Source: DAIOEK01 sp963721445
GTDB taxonomy: Bacteria > Chloroflexota > Anaerolineae > Anaerolineales > Anaerolineaceae
Direction of reading: 5' to 3'
Length of the DNA: 64,000 bases
Assembly (NCBI GenBank): GCA_963721445.1
Contig: CAVRIZ010000005.1
Span: forward strand, 248,001-312,000
A program made the translations under genes and the position numbers. Below, one piece after another: positions 1 to 10,359 of the stretch. The notes beneath the pieces were generated by a model. The model ran no database searches, had not been told where the DNA came from, and saw nothing but the letters and a program-made list of their open reading frames with translations. Position 1 is the stretch's first letter; each line of letters opens with the position of its first letter.

Positions 1-1838
1 GGGGTAATCCACGAACATCAAACGGTAGTTCTGCTGTATGGATGCGAAAACCAGGATCAGGGCAACTAATAGTAGAGACATATTTGCCGGTGATGGAAGG
101 AATGGTAGCTTTCAATACTCCGCATGAAACCATCTAAAGCGAGGGCAAGGATGATGAATACCGGGATGATCGCTCCGGCAGTCCGATTGAGGGAGGGATT
201 TTCAATCGGGAAAGCCAGCGATAAGATCGAGGGAAGCATCAACAATGGCACAGATAGAAATAAGAAGAGGTCTTCCCATCTTCGTTTCTGCAACCAGCGC
301 ACGAAAATGAGGACGTATCCCAAATAGAACAATGCTGCTCCAACCACATCCATGCCGGGTCGAAGAGGGATGGAATGTAACCACGTCAGACCATCATTGT
401 AGCCAAACATGGTCATGGCGTTCCAAAGGTTTTCAACGAATATTGTCATAGGAGGTCCGGGAAGGGGACGCTCCAGATCACCCATTCGGGTAAACATGCG
501 ATAGATAAAAATATCCGGATTTCCAAAAGCATACCGTAAGAGAGGCAGGAAAACGATGAATGAGATTAACCCTATGGCAATGAAACCAAGCACAACAAAT
601 GTTTTTTCCTGCCGGGATCGATTCGTAAGTAAATAAATAATCAGACCGATCAAAAGCACGAGGGGAATGATTCTGAATGGGGAGTATCCATGCAGACCGA
701 TTCCCACTGCGATACCCGCCCAGATAAAATCATTCCTATTTTTATGGCGGATACCACGCAGGAAAAAGTAGAGCGCCGGTGCAGCGAATAAGGGATAAAG
801 CGGAAAACGTAAACCAACCCGGGAAATCACATTCGGCCAATAAGCAATACCAGCTAGTAGAACCGCCAACAGAGCAACCCGGCGGTTTGCCAGTTCTTTC
901 CCGAGCAGATAAATGAAAGGCAATGCGCCTAATCCGGCAAGTACTGTACCGAGTTTAAGACTTATAAAACTGATACCGGTGTGGAAAAGTTTAATGATCC
1001 CGGCTGTTAAGTAGAATTGGAAAGCTTCGCGACCCGTATTACGGGCAAAGAATACGTTGGTAAACCCGTTTAATACATCCTCGACGTCCAACAGTTTTTC
1101 CACGTGATCGCTGGTCATCTCAGATGGCACGCTTGCGATTCGGAAGAACCGGAAGAAGAGGATGATCGCAATAACCAGAAGTAACAGGAGAGTGTATGGT
1201 TTGATTCGAATATCTTTTGGCCAGGTTTTCAACCACATCCAGAATGATATTCCATGCTCCTTGATGGATTTCCCCGGTTGGATGAATGCCAGAACTACAA
1301 GAATGATCGCGGCAAGCCAGAGTACAGTGTTCAAGAATTTAAACTGGTATGCGCCAAATAAGGTAAAACCAAGGCGGCTGGTGAATTTACCAAACAGCAG
1401 GAACACCAGTATTGCCAGCGGACCAAGTATAAGCAGGTGACGTCCACGGATGGCGAATGGGGTCTCTGCTGATGTCTCTTCAGGGAGATCTGCCAGTTGC
1501 CATTCCCGGGCTATGAATGCCCAGATCGCCAGTGCGAAACTCAGCAAGTAAATGATGAAGGAAGTTCGCGGGTTGTCCACGGGAGGTTCAAGGGAAGCCT
1601 GAGCAACCAATGCCAAGAGTATTGCTCCGCTTGTCCGATAAGGGAAATTCCGGAGGATGGCAAAGGAAAATGGATCACCTTTCGATCGGGCAGGTAAAAC
1701 CTCCTCGATCGGATTGGATGAATCCATATAAACGGGTTGTTCTAGTGCCATCTCTTCTGGAGTGGGAATATGCAATTCCCCTTTTTTCCAGAAGTGGAGT
1801 TTTTCTTTTACATAATCAAGAACTGTCGGCTCAGCCAT
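1..1838 (-). CDS. GT39/ArnT-like membrane glycosyltransferase, 3' end cut by window and frame-broken
   Basis: This is a polytopic membrane protein of about 600 residues or more. About 60 polar N-terminal residues are followed by many hydrophobic helices. The acidic loop with SDHVEKLLDVEDVLNG (about residues 240-255) and the later GLHGYSPFR segment resemble GT39/PMT-type enzymes that move sugars from polyprenyl-phosphate carriers to acceptors on the outer face of the membrane. The open frame ends at a TAG at 66-68, but the next bases in another frame read LLLVALILVFASIQQNYRL, a normal continuing membrane helix. The frame is therefore broken at about 60-110 and the gene runs off the window. It lies 130 bp downstream of a GT4 glycosyltransferase on the same strand, which fits a surface-glycan cluster. 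The acceptor and sugar cannot be told from sequence. Confidence 0.75.
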
Positions 1839-1967
1839 GAAGCAATCCGTAAAGGAGCAAGGTAACCATTATGATTGGAATCTTATCATCCTGTATTATC
1901 GCATAAGATCGGTAAGAAGAAACCAGAGATCTGAAACCGGGTAAAGAGTTCAGATCCTGACTGTTGG

Positions 1968-3125
1968 TTATTTATCCAGCAATTCGAGAAATTGCGACTC
2001 ATACACTTCAGCCACGGTATCTGGTGAGAAATGATGAACCAGCCATTCGTGGTCAACATGATAACCGGATTTATTCCGCAGCACCTTGCAGATTTGCTCG
2101 CCCAATCCTGCAGAATCTCCGATTGGAAATATCTCACCCATTCCTGTCATTTTTACTGGCTGACGGACACCCGGTAGATTGGAAGCGACGATTGGTACCC
2201 CATTCATCATGGCTTCAATTTGCACCAAACCGAAGGATTCGGTGGAATTCAAACTGGGAACTGTTAATACATCCAGGTTGGGGTAGAATGCAGCCATCTG
2301 CTCCTGATCCAGCACACCCAGCCATTTCCAATGCGCTTCCTTAATATACTGGTCGATGCGCGGAAACAGACGGGCTGCATATGTATCTTCACCCAACACA
2401 TTTTTGTACTGACCGGCAAATATAACGACCGCTTTGGGAAATTCAGACAGGATCCTCGGCATCGCATCCAGCAGGACCTCCACCCCTTTCTCAGCAGCAA
2501 ACCGGGCAGCCATCCCTATGACAGGACCACGATCAGTGAGGTCATGCTCCAACCTGAATGCTTCCACAGCTCCGGGTGTTGCTTCAGGCAGAACGACCGG
2601 TGGCTGGATGATACCCGTCTTGGTTTTGAATCGGCTGGTGAACGGCGAGTGATCGGCATAATCCTGGGTATACGTGATGATGCGATTGGTAAAAATCGCT
2701 GCCAGGTTGTTCATAAAATTGACAACCTGATTGACCGTCCAGTTAAAGATTCCGCGCGGAAGTTGCAGATCACAGTGATAGGTGATCATGGATGGTTTGC
2801 GAAAGATCCTGCCCCGCAATGCAATACCTGCCGCATCAAACTGAGGCAGATGCAGATGGATGACGTCGTTTTCCTTCACCAGCTTAGTGGCCAAGTATCC
2901 GATCGAGGCGGATATGACCCCTTTGCTGACCCGGAACAAAACAGGAAAACGCACCACCCGAACACCATCAACCACTTCTTCGTAAGGTAGATCCTTTTCA
3001 TAATGACTGGTGAGAACGGTCACCTTATGCCCGCGTTTTACCAATGCTTTCGCGAGTCGTTCGGTGTAGATCGTCAATCCGCTGGTATGTGGACGGTAAT
3101 AGGTAAGGGCGATCAGAATGCGCAT
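1968..3125 (-). CDS. GT4 family glycosyltransferase
   Basis: This 385-residue protein is full length for a GT-B fold retaining glycosyltransferase. The N-terminal domain starts MRILIALTYYRPHTSG, with the glycine-containing acceptor-side loop (SGLTIYTERLAKAL). The C-terminal nucleotide-sugar domain carries GMAARFAAEKGVEVLLDA and the ESFGLVQIEAMMNGVPIVAS signature, whose two glutamates match the EX7E motif. No signal peptide or membrane helix is seen, so it should act at the cytoplasmic face on a lipid-linked or glycan acceptor. It follows the epimerase gene by 13 bp and precedes the GT39-like gene, so the three probably form one operon for a surface polysaccharide or glycolipid. The donor sugar is not predictable. 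Confidence 0.88.
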   Translation of the reverse strand: MRILIALTYYRPHTSGLTIYTERLAKALVKRGHKVTVLTSHYEKDLPYEEVVDGVRVVRFPVLFRVSKGVISASIGYLATKLVKENDVIHLHLPQFDAAGIALRGRIFRKPSMITYHCDLQLPRGIFNWTVNQVVNFMNNLAAIFTNRIITYTQDYADHSPFTSRFKTKTGIIQPPVVLPEATPGAVEAFRLEHDLTDRGPVIGMAARFAAEKGVEVLLDAMPRILSEFPKAVVIFAGQYKNVLGEDTYAARLFPRIDQYIKEAHWKWLGVLDQEQMAAFYPNLDVLTVPSLNSTESFGLVQIEAMMNGVPIVASNLPGVRQPVKMTGMGEIFPIGDSAGLGEQICKVLRNKSGYHVDHEWLVHHFSPDTVAEVYESQFLELLDK

Positions 3126-3138
3126 AAAATATTATTGC

Positions 3139-4166
3139 CTATGCGAATAAGTGCTTGTGCTCAGACACCCATTGATATAGACGGGTTATTCCTGCCTCGA
3201 CATTAATCTCAGGCTTCCAACCGAGTTCCCGACCCGCCTTGGCAATATCGGAAACATATACCGGTTGATCACCGGGACGCCAGTCACCCAATCCGGTTTG
3301 GATCGGTTTACCGATCAATTTTTCCAATAATGGCGCGAACTCCATCCAGATCGAAATAGTATTTTTATGACCGCCGCCAATGTTGAACACGCTTCCCGCC
3401 ACTTTATCGATCCGGTCTATCGCCGCATCATACGCATTCAGTAAATCTTCGACAAACAGGATATCCCGCACCTGCTTGCCATCCCCATAAATGGTGATCG
3501 GGTGACCCATCACCGCGGCGATGATGAACCAGGCTACCCAGCCCTGATCTTCCACACCGAACTGGCGCGGTCCGTAGATGCAGCTCTGGCGAAGCACCAC
3601 CGTTGGGATGTCGTAAATGCGGGAGTAGTCGCGTACATATTGATCCCCTGCCCCTTTGGAGCAGCCATAGGGAGAGTGAAAATCCAAACCAAGTGTCTCG
3701 GGGATGCCGTGCGGGTATTCAGCGTACTCATAGCGGGTCGGTTTTTCGACCGTCTTGACTTCTTCCATCCCGCCATATACCTTGTTCGTGGAAGCATAGA
3801 TGACCGTCGGTCGACGTCCATTCAGTCGAGCAGCTTCCATCACATTGAAGGTGCCCAAAGCATTGATCTCGAAATCCTCACGCGGTTTTGCCACGGAAGT
3901 GGTTACTGCCACCTGGGCTGCCAGATGGACGATGACGTCCGCATCGCGGGCAGCCACCGTCAATAATCCTGAGTCGCGAATATCACCACTCACGATCTGA
4001 ATGCTTTTATCCCCATAGGTATCCTTTAGCCAGCGTAAATTGATCAGGCTGCCGGGTCTGGAAAGATTATCATAAATGATGACCCGTTCGCCGCGGGTCA
4101 ATAATCGATGACATAATTGGAACCGATAAATCCAGCACCACCTGTAACCAGATAATTCTTTGACAT
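3139..4166 (-). CDS. NAD-dependent epimerase, CDP-paratose 2-epimerase-like, one frameshift near 4116
   Basis: This extended SDR sugar-nucleotide epimerase/dehydratase has about 340 residues. The start at 4166 gives MSKNYLVTGGAGFIGSN with the TGGAGFIGS dinucleotide-binding loop. The frame then breaks at about 4116, where AATTATGT would need one more T, and continues as LCHRLLTRGERVIIYD. The catalytic YxxxK is seen in HSPYGCSKGAGDQY. The block RQSCIYGPRQFGVEDQGWVA is characteristic of CDP-paratose 2-epimerases (TyvE/RfbE type), which convert CDP-paratose to CDP-tyvelose. No other CDP-dideoxysugar genes are visible, so the exact substrate is open. It is first in a minus-strand run with GT4 and GT39-like genes. 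The missing T in a T run looks like an assembly indel rather than decay. Confidence 0.82.
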
Positions 4167-4211
4167 ATGTCCCTTTCCTTGACCGGTGAGGAATATGCAC
4201 CCGGAAAACGA

Positions 4212-6010
4212 TTATTCTTCGTCTAGTCGCAGGACGGCCATGAACGCTTCCTGCGGGATCTCCACATTGCCCACTTTCTTCATGCGTTTCTTGCCTTTTT
4301 TCTGTTTCTCGAGCAATTTCTTCTTTCGCGAAATATCGCCGCCATAGCATTTGGCCAGCACATCTTTGCGCATTTGTTTGACTTTGGCGGAGGAGATCAC
4401 TCGTCCGCTGGCACAAGCCTGCACCGACACATCATATAACTGACGTGGGATGATGGCTTTTAGTTTCGTCACCAACGCCTGACCTTTGTGATAGGCATTA
4501 TCTTTATGAACGATGGAAGCCAGCGCATCCACCGGTGCATCATCAACCAGGATTTCCAGCTTGACCAGCTTTTCAGACCGGTATTCCAGAAATTGATAGT
4601 CGAGTGAAGCATATCCGCGGGTGCGGGATTTAAGGTTGTCGAAGAAGTCGACGATCACTTCGGTCAGTGGGATCTGAAAGGAGAGCTGCACCCGGTTTGG
4701 AGCGGGGAAATCCTGCGTGGTGAAGATACCGCGCCGCTTCGTCACCAATTCCATGGTCGTGCCATAGTACTCCGTGGGGGTGATGATCTGAATGTTCATC
4801 CATGGTTCGCGGATCTCACTGATGGCGTTCTCTTCCGGCAGCTTGGCCGGCGAGTCGATCAGGACGGTCTCGCCATTGAGCAGCACCACTTCATATTCCA
4901 CCGATGGCGCGGTGACGACGATGTCCATGTCGAATTCACGTTCCAGCCGTTCCTGGATGATCTCCATGTGGAAGAGTCCCAGGAATCCGCACCGGAAGCC
5001 AAAATTGAGCGCCTGGCTGGTCTCGGGTTCATAGACGAGTGACGCATCATTGAGTTGCAGCTTTTCGAGAGCGTCCTTGAGGTTGGAGTAATCCTCCCCT
5101 TCCACGGGGAAGATCCCCGCGAATACCATCGGTTTGACCTTGCGGTAACCCGGTAGGGGTTCGGATGCCGGCTGGGCAGCCAGCGTGATCGTATCACCGA
5201 CATGGCATTCTGAGACGGTCTTCAGCCCGGTTGCGATATAACCCACCTCGCCGGCCTGCAATCCATCCGTGATCTTCATCCCGGGGAGAAGATGCCCACC
5301 TCGATCGGTTTGACCTCGGTTTTGGTCTGCATCATCCGTACGACATCGGTCGGTTTCACCGAGCCTTCCATCACCCGGATATAGGCGATCACACCCTTAT
5401 ACGAGTCATAATGAGAATCGAACACCAACGCACGTAAAGGTTTTTCCAACTCCACTCTTGGCGGAGGTATTTTCGCCACAATGGCTTCCAGCAGGAGGTC
5501 CACATTCTTGCCATCCTTGGCGGAAACGCGGATGATCGTATCGGCAGGAACGCCGAGCAGATTGGCGATATCATCCGAGACTGCATCGGGTTGGGCGGAG
5601 GGAAGATCGATCTTATTGATGACCGGGATGATCTCCAACCCGGCATCCAGAGCCAGGTAGAGATTGGCAAGAGTCTGCGCTTCGATCCCCTGGGTGGCAT
5701 CTACAATTAATAAAGCACCCTCACAGGCTGCCAGGGCTCGATTGACTTCGTAGCCGAAATCCACGTGCCCGGGGGTATCGATTAGGTTCAGTTCGTAAGT
5801 TTGACCGTCATTGGCGGTGTAGTTCATTCGGACCGCGGAGGCTTTGATCGTAACGCCTTTTTCCCGTTCGAGATCCATGGTATCCAATACCTGTTCGGTG
5901 GTGTCACGGTCCGAAATGGTGCCGGTCAAATGGAGAAGCCGGTCCGCCAGGGTGGATTTTCCATGGTCGATATGGGCGATAATGCAGAAATTTCGGATGG
6001 GTACGGTCAT
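4212..6010 (-). CDS. lepA: Elongation factor 4 (LepA), one frameshift at about 5277
   Basis: LepA is a ribosome-bound translational GTPase that acts in back-translocation and initiation fidelity. The first 244 codons hold the G domain: IAHIDHGKSTLADRLL (P loop), DTPGHVDFGYEV, NKIDLP and VSAKDG. They end EVGIFSPG then TGA. The remaining 355 codons resume MKITDGLQAGEVGYIATGLK and carry domains III-V and the LepA C-terminal domain, ending in basic KKKLLEKQKKGKKRMKK. Together they make about 599 residues, the family norm. The join reads CCCCGGGATGA. One more G would fuse the halves in frame, and the stop/start overlap (ATGA) is then accidental. The gene lies 45 bp downstream of nothing co-directional of known function; the epimerase starts just after it. 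A true split gene is possible but unlikely. Confidence 0.92.
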
Positions 6011-6077
6011 ACGGGAGAAGTATACCCGATTTTAATCTTCGCCTGGTCAGGGAATGAGAGGGTATAGAGATATTAAC

Positions 6078-6240
6078 CGCAGAGATCGCTAGAGAACGCA
6101 GAGAGAGCAAAGGAAAGATTAAAAGTTGAAAGAAATCCCTCTCGGTTGGCGAAAAAACACGCCAACCACCTCCCTTCTGAAGGGAGGACAATACAAAGCA
6201 TAGCGGACTGCGTCTGCCACTCCCCTACCAAGGGAGGTCC
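6078..6240. repeat. Intergenic patch of small direct and inverted repeats
   Basis: This stretch lies between lepA and the DUF5671 gene. It has the octamer CGCAGAGA twice (6078-6085 and 6097-6104), then an inverted repeat GGTTGGCG/CGCCAACC around 6145-6170, then CCTCCCTTC/GAAGGGAGG around 6171-6190. The 13-mer GCGGACTGCGTCT (6203-6215) is nearly repeated as GCGGACTGCATCT at 8859-8871, beside a decayed DUF559 gene. Such patches look like remnants of a dispersed intergenic repeat. No coding potential is convincing here. Confidence 0.4.
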
Positions 6241-6261
6241 AAGCAAGACTCCCTTAGCGCA

Positions 6262-8179
6262 CTACCCCCCAAACACCGTCCCCAGCACGATCATGGTGAT
6301 CATCAGCACCAGCAGTCCCGCCAGGATGTATCCCAGGATCGCCCAGACGGAGAGGCTTTTCTGCACCTGGATCTAGTCTCCCCTCGGCCAGATTTCGTAC
6401 AGAGATGGCCACATTTTTCGCCATCTCGCTCAGCTTACCGGGTTGAGGGATCCACACCCATTGCTCGGAAGACTCGGCCACCGAGATGATCTTGCCTGAA
6501 TAACCCGCCAGGATGGACTGCCACTTAGAATCGGGTCGAGTCAAAACGGACGAAGGAATCACGACGGCTTTCGCCGATCCAATAGCTGTTTCCAATTCTG
6601 TCTCTCCTTCCACAAAACGGATAGGTATGGAAGGGGCATGTCTGGAAAATGCCAGGGCAAGCTCCTTGCCAAGTACCGAATCAGAGGATGTCGCGATGGC
6701 TACTGGATATGAAGCATGCTTTTCAGCCAGAGTCCGGGTCAATGCCCTCGAGTCTCGTCGCAGATTCGTGAGATGGTAACTGAGGAAAATGGCGAAAACC
6801 AGTACATGACTGAACCCCCGAATGACTTCAGAACTCCTCTGTGCCAGGTTGCCGCTAAAAAGACTATCGAGCAGAACAAAGAGGGTGGTTCCAAGTGTGA
6901 CCATCACACCCACAACACAACCAAAAACCACGGTGTATAAATAGATCTTGCGAATCAGGGATCTTCGGGCGTGCTCCGCAAATTCATCCGCCAGTTGGGC
7001 TGTCCGGTTCTCAGGGAAAAAGAATAACAGCCAGTAGACCAGACCAACCACCAGCAGCGCCAGGTTTTGGGCGATCTGTTGGGTATTCGATTGCAGAACG
7101 ATCAGATGCTGAGAGAAATAATCCACCACATAGCGCAGCAAGCCGATCAGACCGGTGATGGTCGCTGCCAGTCCCAGGAATGCCAGGATGTAGCGGTAAA
7201 CCCGGATCATGGCCTGACGGCTAAACACATCCGCCCGGCTCTCGATATCCCCGCGAAGATGTCTGATGAAATACGCCCATATCACAGAAAGCGGGAGCAA
7301 GGTATGAGATCGAAGGTCTGAGCTTCCAGATCAGGTCCTGGAAGGTGATCGCTTCACCAAAGACCCAGCGCAAGATCCAACCGAGGATGGTAATTGCTGC
7401 CACTGCCGTGCTGATTGCTCCGGCGAGGACCAGAAAATATAACACGCCAACCCGCCAGGCTGAGTTCCGCTCTTCCGCCGTTGGTAATGGATTTTTGGAT
7501 GATCATCCAGGTATAGACCCAGATCGGCACCCCCAGCACCAGCAGGGTGATCGGGTTGAGCAGCCCGGCCAGGATATCCGGTGAGATCATCACCGCTTTA
7601 CGCAGTATAAACTGGATAAGCTGTTGAATCGCCGAGGACGGTCATTCCCAATCCATACAGCATCCAAAAATACCAATACACTCGCCGCATGTCGATCAGA
7701 TTGGCCGGATTTGAATTAAACTGCCAATCCTTTTTAAGGACTGAGTAGAAGTAACCGGCAAGAATGAGATTGATACCTATCGCAATCAGGTTATCCGTGA
7801 GGGTTTGGGACCTGCCGACCAGGGCAGTCATCCGGCTCACACCTGTGGTATCCAACAGCAGGCGATTCACAAATGCGAGAATGTTCTGTACAACCGGGAC
7901 GAGGGTTCCCAACAGGATCCCATACAGGTACATGGCGCGGATAAGCGAAGTCTGCTCTTCTTCCGATTTGGCAGCGTCCTTTTGGACGACCAGCCAATGG
8001 ACGATAAAGATCGGAATACTGACCAGGATCTGAGCCAGCCCGATGGAGAGTGATTGAGATTGTCCTCCAGCAAGACCGGTGCGGAAAATGGATCGGAGCA
8101 GGTTGACGACGCCCCAGGCCAGAAGTTCAACGCTGATAGCGGTAACCAGGTAAAAGTAGATGCGGCGAATGGTTTTCAT
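6262..8179 (-). CDS. DUF5671-type multi-repeat membrane protein, at least four frame breaks
   Basis: The reading frame must be stitched across breaks near 7625, 7485, 7290 and 6368 to give about 640 residues. The stitched protein has repeated membrane modules, each opening with an Arg/aromatic motif: IRRIYFYLV, LIRAMYLYGI, DMRRVYWYFW, WRVGVLYFLV, IRVYRYILAF and LIRKIYLYTV. This pattern resembles DUF5671, a predicted integral membrane family of unknown function. After the last pair comes a soluble segment of about 110 residues with alternating beta-alpha character (PVAIATSSDSVLGKELALAF and so on), then a final helix (SVWAILGYILAGLLVLMITM) and stop at 6262. The start at 8179 (MKTIRRIYFYL) follows the upstream small gene by 17 bp, suggesting an operon. 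Either the assembly is poor here or the gene is decaying. The function is unknown. Confidence 0.6.
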
Positions 8180-8196
8180 ATCGGTTTGGCCTTGAC

Positions 8197-8670
8197 CTAC
8201 TTGATTACCTGGTACCAGTCGTAACTCCAGAAGAGGTACGGCATGCCGGTGATCTTCCATGTCCCGTTTTGGTTTTCCAGGACGGCGTTCTCCTTGTTTT
8301 CATAACTGCTGGCAAAGATGCCATCGTTGTATGAATTCATGGTCGAGACTTCCACGATGGCGGTGTTCGAATCGATGCTGGTCTTCCCCAGATCCACCAC
8401 CGCCACTTTCACCTGCTCTTTGTTCATGAGCAATCCCTGCCGGAAACCGGAGATTGTAGGTTTGGCGGTTTTTTCAGCCAGGTATCCATACGCCTTGGTG
8501 TAATCCTCATTTCGGATCGCCAGGATGTAATTGAATACCACGCCCTGCGGTTGATCTTCTGGCTGATAGGTCAGAACGGTGGTCTTGCGGCTGAAGAATA
8601 ATCCCACTGCCACCAGGACGAGTACCACGATCCCGATGATGATTCCGACTAAAAATTTATCCTGCTTCAT
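8197..8670 (-). CDS. Small membrane-anchored protein with NTF2-like/DUF4878-like domain
   Basis: This 157-residue protein opens with MKQDKFLVGIIIGIVVLVLVAVGLFF, a single N-terminal membrane anchor. A soluble domain of about 125 residues follows. Its helix-rich start (VVFNYILAIRNEDYTKAYGYLAE), central strands (VKVAVVDLG, NTAIVEVSTMNSY) and the ending NGTWKITGMPYLFWSYDWYQ recall DUF4878/NTF2-like extracytoplasmic domains, but the match is judged by eye only. No catalytic residues can be named. It sits directly upstream of the DUF5671-type gene with a 17 bp gap, so the two products may work together in the membrane. Confidence 0.7.
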   Translation of the reverse strand: MKQDKFLVGIIIGIVVLVLVAVGLFFSRKTTVLTYQPEDQPQGVVFNYILAIRNEDYTKAYGYLAEKTAKPTISGFRQGLLMNKEQVKVAVVDLGKTSIDSNTAIVEVSTMNSYNDGIFASSYENKENAVLENQNGTWKITGMPYLFWSYDWYQVIK

Positions 8671-8924
8671 CGTGTGCCTCCGATTTCATTAATGGCTGAT
8701 TTGATTCATTGTACGGTGTGAATGTGTAGGATACAAAGAAAAAGTAATGAGTACCTTGTACCTTATTAATTTAACACTTATCGGATTTGTTGGGTTTCGT
8801 AATCCCAATACTTCGCTCGGGATGTAAAGACCGTGGCAGAGTTAGACTGATCCCTCCGGCGGACTGCATCTAGATCTCCCCTTCACTAAGACTTAGTCGT
8901 CTCATCCAAGGGGATACGACCATT

Positions 8925-9260
8925 GATTTCCTGTCCCTCAATTCCTGTTCAATCCTCGCGATTACACCGTCTAATTCGTCAAAACTTCATTATTTGTAGA
9001 TCGGAGCATCAGCAATCCAAACGTCTTCACGTAGTTCATTATTAATTTCCTGCACTTTCTCTTGCAATTGGAAAATGTGATGCATCAATTTCAATTACTA
9101 GACGGAGCTGCGACAATAAAATGTACATCACTGGTCAATCGGACGCGCTGATACTGCCAAAGGAAATTTCGAGAGGTACTCGAACCAGAGTCTTTGTTCT
9201 GCCTTGGTCATGTTTCGCGCAATCCGTTGCCAGATCTGCTTACGATTGATTACCAACTCA
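8925..9260 (-). pseudogene. Decayed DUF559 (Vsr-like endonuclease fold) gene
   Basis: No intact frame exists here, but stepping across frames on the minus strand recovers the ordered landmarks of a DUF559 protein. From 9250 down it reads IARNMTKAEQRLWFEYL (family pattern: RxNxTxAExxLW), then a short YCRSS stretch, then LVIEIDASHF near 9090 (family: LVIEIDGxxH), then a TNNEVL-like stretch and ELDGVIARIEQELR near 8970-8930. Several stops and shifts break it, more than any neighbour, so real decay is likely. DUF559 proteins have a PD-(D/E)XK/Vsr-like nuclease fold and are often found with dispersed repeats. The flanking 13-mer at 8859-8871 is shared with the repeat patch at 6203. Confidence 0.6.
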
Positions 9261-9291
9261 TCAAATATAAGGATGAACCAACCTGGCGATT

Positions 9292-9438
9292 TTACTTTCC
9301 TGTTTTTCTATCCGGTAAATTCGTCAGTAGGACGTAAAAACTACGCCAATCACTAAAATCTGCTGACAGATTACCTAAGAAATCCAACCATGAATTCAGA
9401 CCACGAAAACATGCTTTTGCCTCCCCTTGCACTGACAT
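9292..9438 (-). other. Short 48-codon open frame, probably a gene fragment
   Basis: The intergenic stretch 8671-9492 holds, besides the DUF559 fossil, one open frame of 48 codons. It starts at an ATG at 9436-9438 and ends at a TAA at 9292-9294. It encodes a Trp/Phe-rich peptide containing FRGLNSWLDFLGNLSADFSD. The composition looks protein-like, but there is no clear ribosome binding site and I recognise no family. It may be the remains of a gene once linked to the DUF559 copy. The rest of the stretch (8671-8925) holds only the shared 13-mer and C-rich/G-rich flanks. Confidence 0.3.
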
Positions 9439-9492
9439 CTTAATATCGGATAGAAAAGACTACCGAACTGATTTTCCAAGGTTGATCTTCGA

Positions 9493-10233
9493 TTAAGTTC
9501 CCCACCCCAACCAGATCAAGAACTCAATGTTCCCCTTGGGACCTTTCAATGGCGAGGTGATCAGACCTTTCACCGTGTACCCCAATCCTTCCGCTTCGGC
9601 TTTTACCTTCTCCACCACCCGCTGATGGATCTCCGGGTCGGTGATGACCCCCTCACCCCGGCTCACTTCCTTTTGCCCAGCTTCGAACTGCGGCTTGATC
9701 AATGCCACCACCTGACCGCCTTCCGCTCCAAACCAGTCTTTCACCACTGGAAGCAGGATACCCAAAGAAATAAAGGAAACGTCAATGGTAACGAGAACAA
9801 CTGGCTCCGGCAGATTCTCTACAAAGCGGGCGTTTGTCCGCTCCATGCTGACCACCCGTGGGTCCTGCCTTAGTTTCCAGTGCAGGATACCGTACCCGAC
9901 ATCGATCGCATATACTTTCGATGCGCCATGCTGCAACAGGCAATCGGTGAATCCGCCCGTGGACGAGCCCACATCCGCGCAGACCCAGCCGGTCGGTAGA
10001 ATCTCGAAGGCTTCCAATGCTGCCAATAACTTCTCGCCCCCCCGTGAGACGAATTTTGGCTGTTCCGCAAGGGTTATTTCTGCTTCCGGTTTGATTTTGA
10101 TCGACGGCTTTAAGATCACCTGTCCATTCACCCGCACCTTGCCTTCCATCACCAGGCGCTGAGCCAGGCTGCGGCTTTCCACGATGCCGCGTTCGGTCAG
10201 TTCCACATCCAGGCGTTCGGTCTTTTGGGTCAT
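9493..10233 (-). CDS. tlyA: TlyA-family rRNA 2'-O-methyltransferase
   Basis: TlyA-type enzymes carry an S4 RNA-binding domain and an FtsJ-like methyltransferase domain, and 2'-O-methylate rRNA (C1409 of 16S and C1920 of 23S in mycobacteria). The start at 10233 gives MTQKTERLDVELTERGIVESR. The S4 domain covers about residues 5-65 (ARRL-like SLAQRLVMEGKVRVNG). KFVSRGGEKL then leads into the SAM-binding block VCADVGSSTGGFTDCLLQHG and the VTIDVSFISL and ALIKPQFEAGQKEV motifs. The length of about 246 residues is normal. A longer frame upstream of 10233 runs through low-complexity repeat DNA and is not credible as coding. The gene is divergent from the ubiA-like gene. Confidence 0.92.
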   Translation of the reverse strand: MTQKTERLDVELTERGIVESRSLAQRLVMEGKVRVNGQVILKPSIKIKPEAEITLAEQPKFVSRGGEKLLAALEAFEILPTGWVCADVGSSTGGFTDCLLQHGASKVYAIDVGYGILHWKLRQDPRVVSMERTNARFVENLPEPVVLVTIDVSFISLGILLPVVKDWFGAEGGQVVALIKPQFEAGQKEVSRGEGVITDPEIHQRVVEKVKAEAEGLGYTVKGLITSPLKGPKGNIEFLIWLGWGT

Positions 10234-10254
10234 ATGTTTAATATAAGTAATTAG

Positions 10255-10345
10255 GTTTCGATATCGGAGATCGGATATCGGATATCTGGTCACAGTTCTC
10301 TGGTCGCTGATCTCCGATCTCCAGTTTCTGCTTTCTGTTTTCTTC
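10255..10345. repeat. Low-complexity GGAGATCGG-type repeat between tlyA and ubiA-like genes
   Basis: The spacer contains overlapping GGAGATCGGATATCGGATATC units and an inverted copy, CTGATCTCCGATCTCC, about 35 bp later, so the arms CGGAGATCGG and CCGATCTCC could pair. It is followed by pyrimidine-rich CTTTCTGTTTTCTTCTCTCC. A similar purine-rich string (GGAGAACAGAGAACAGAAA on the plus strand) occurs near 24286. These resemble dispersed intergenic filler rather than coding DNA. Confidence 0.4.
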
Positions 10346-10359
10346 TCTCCATTCCCTAT

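Noticed and set aside
4167..4416. Long N-terminal extension of the epimerase
   Set aside because: It overlaps lepA on the same strand in a different frame and is Arg/Gln-rich shadow sequence; the real start MSKNYLVTGG lies at 4166 in another frame.
5270..5285. Two separate LepA half-genes joined by an ATGA overlap
   Set aside because: The half proteins together equal one normal LepA with no residues missing, one extra G restores the frame, and many other genes nearby show similar breaks.
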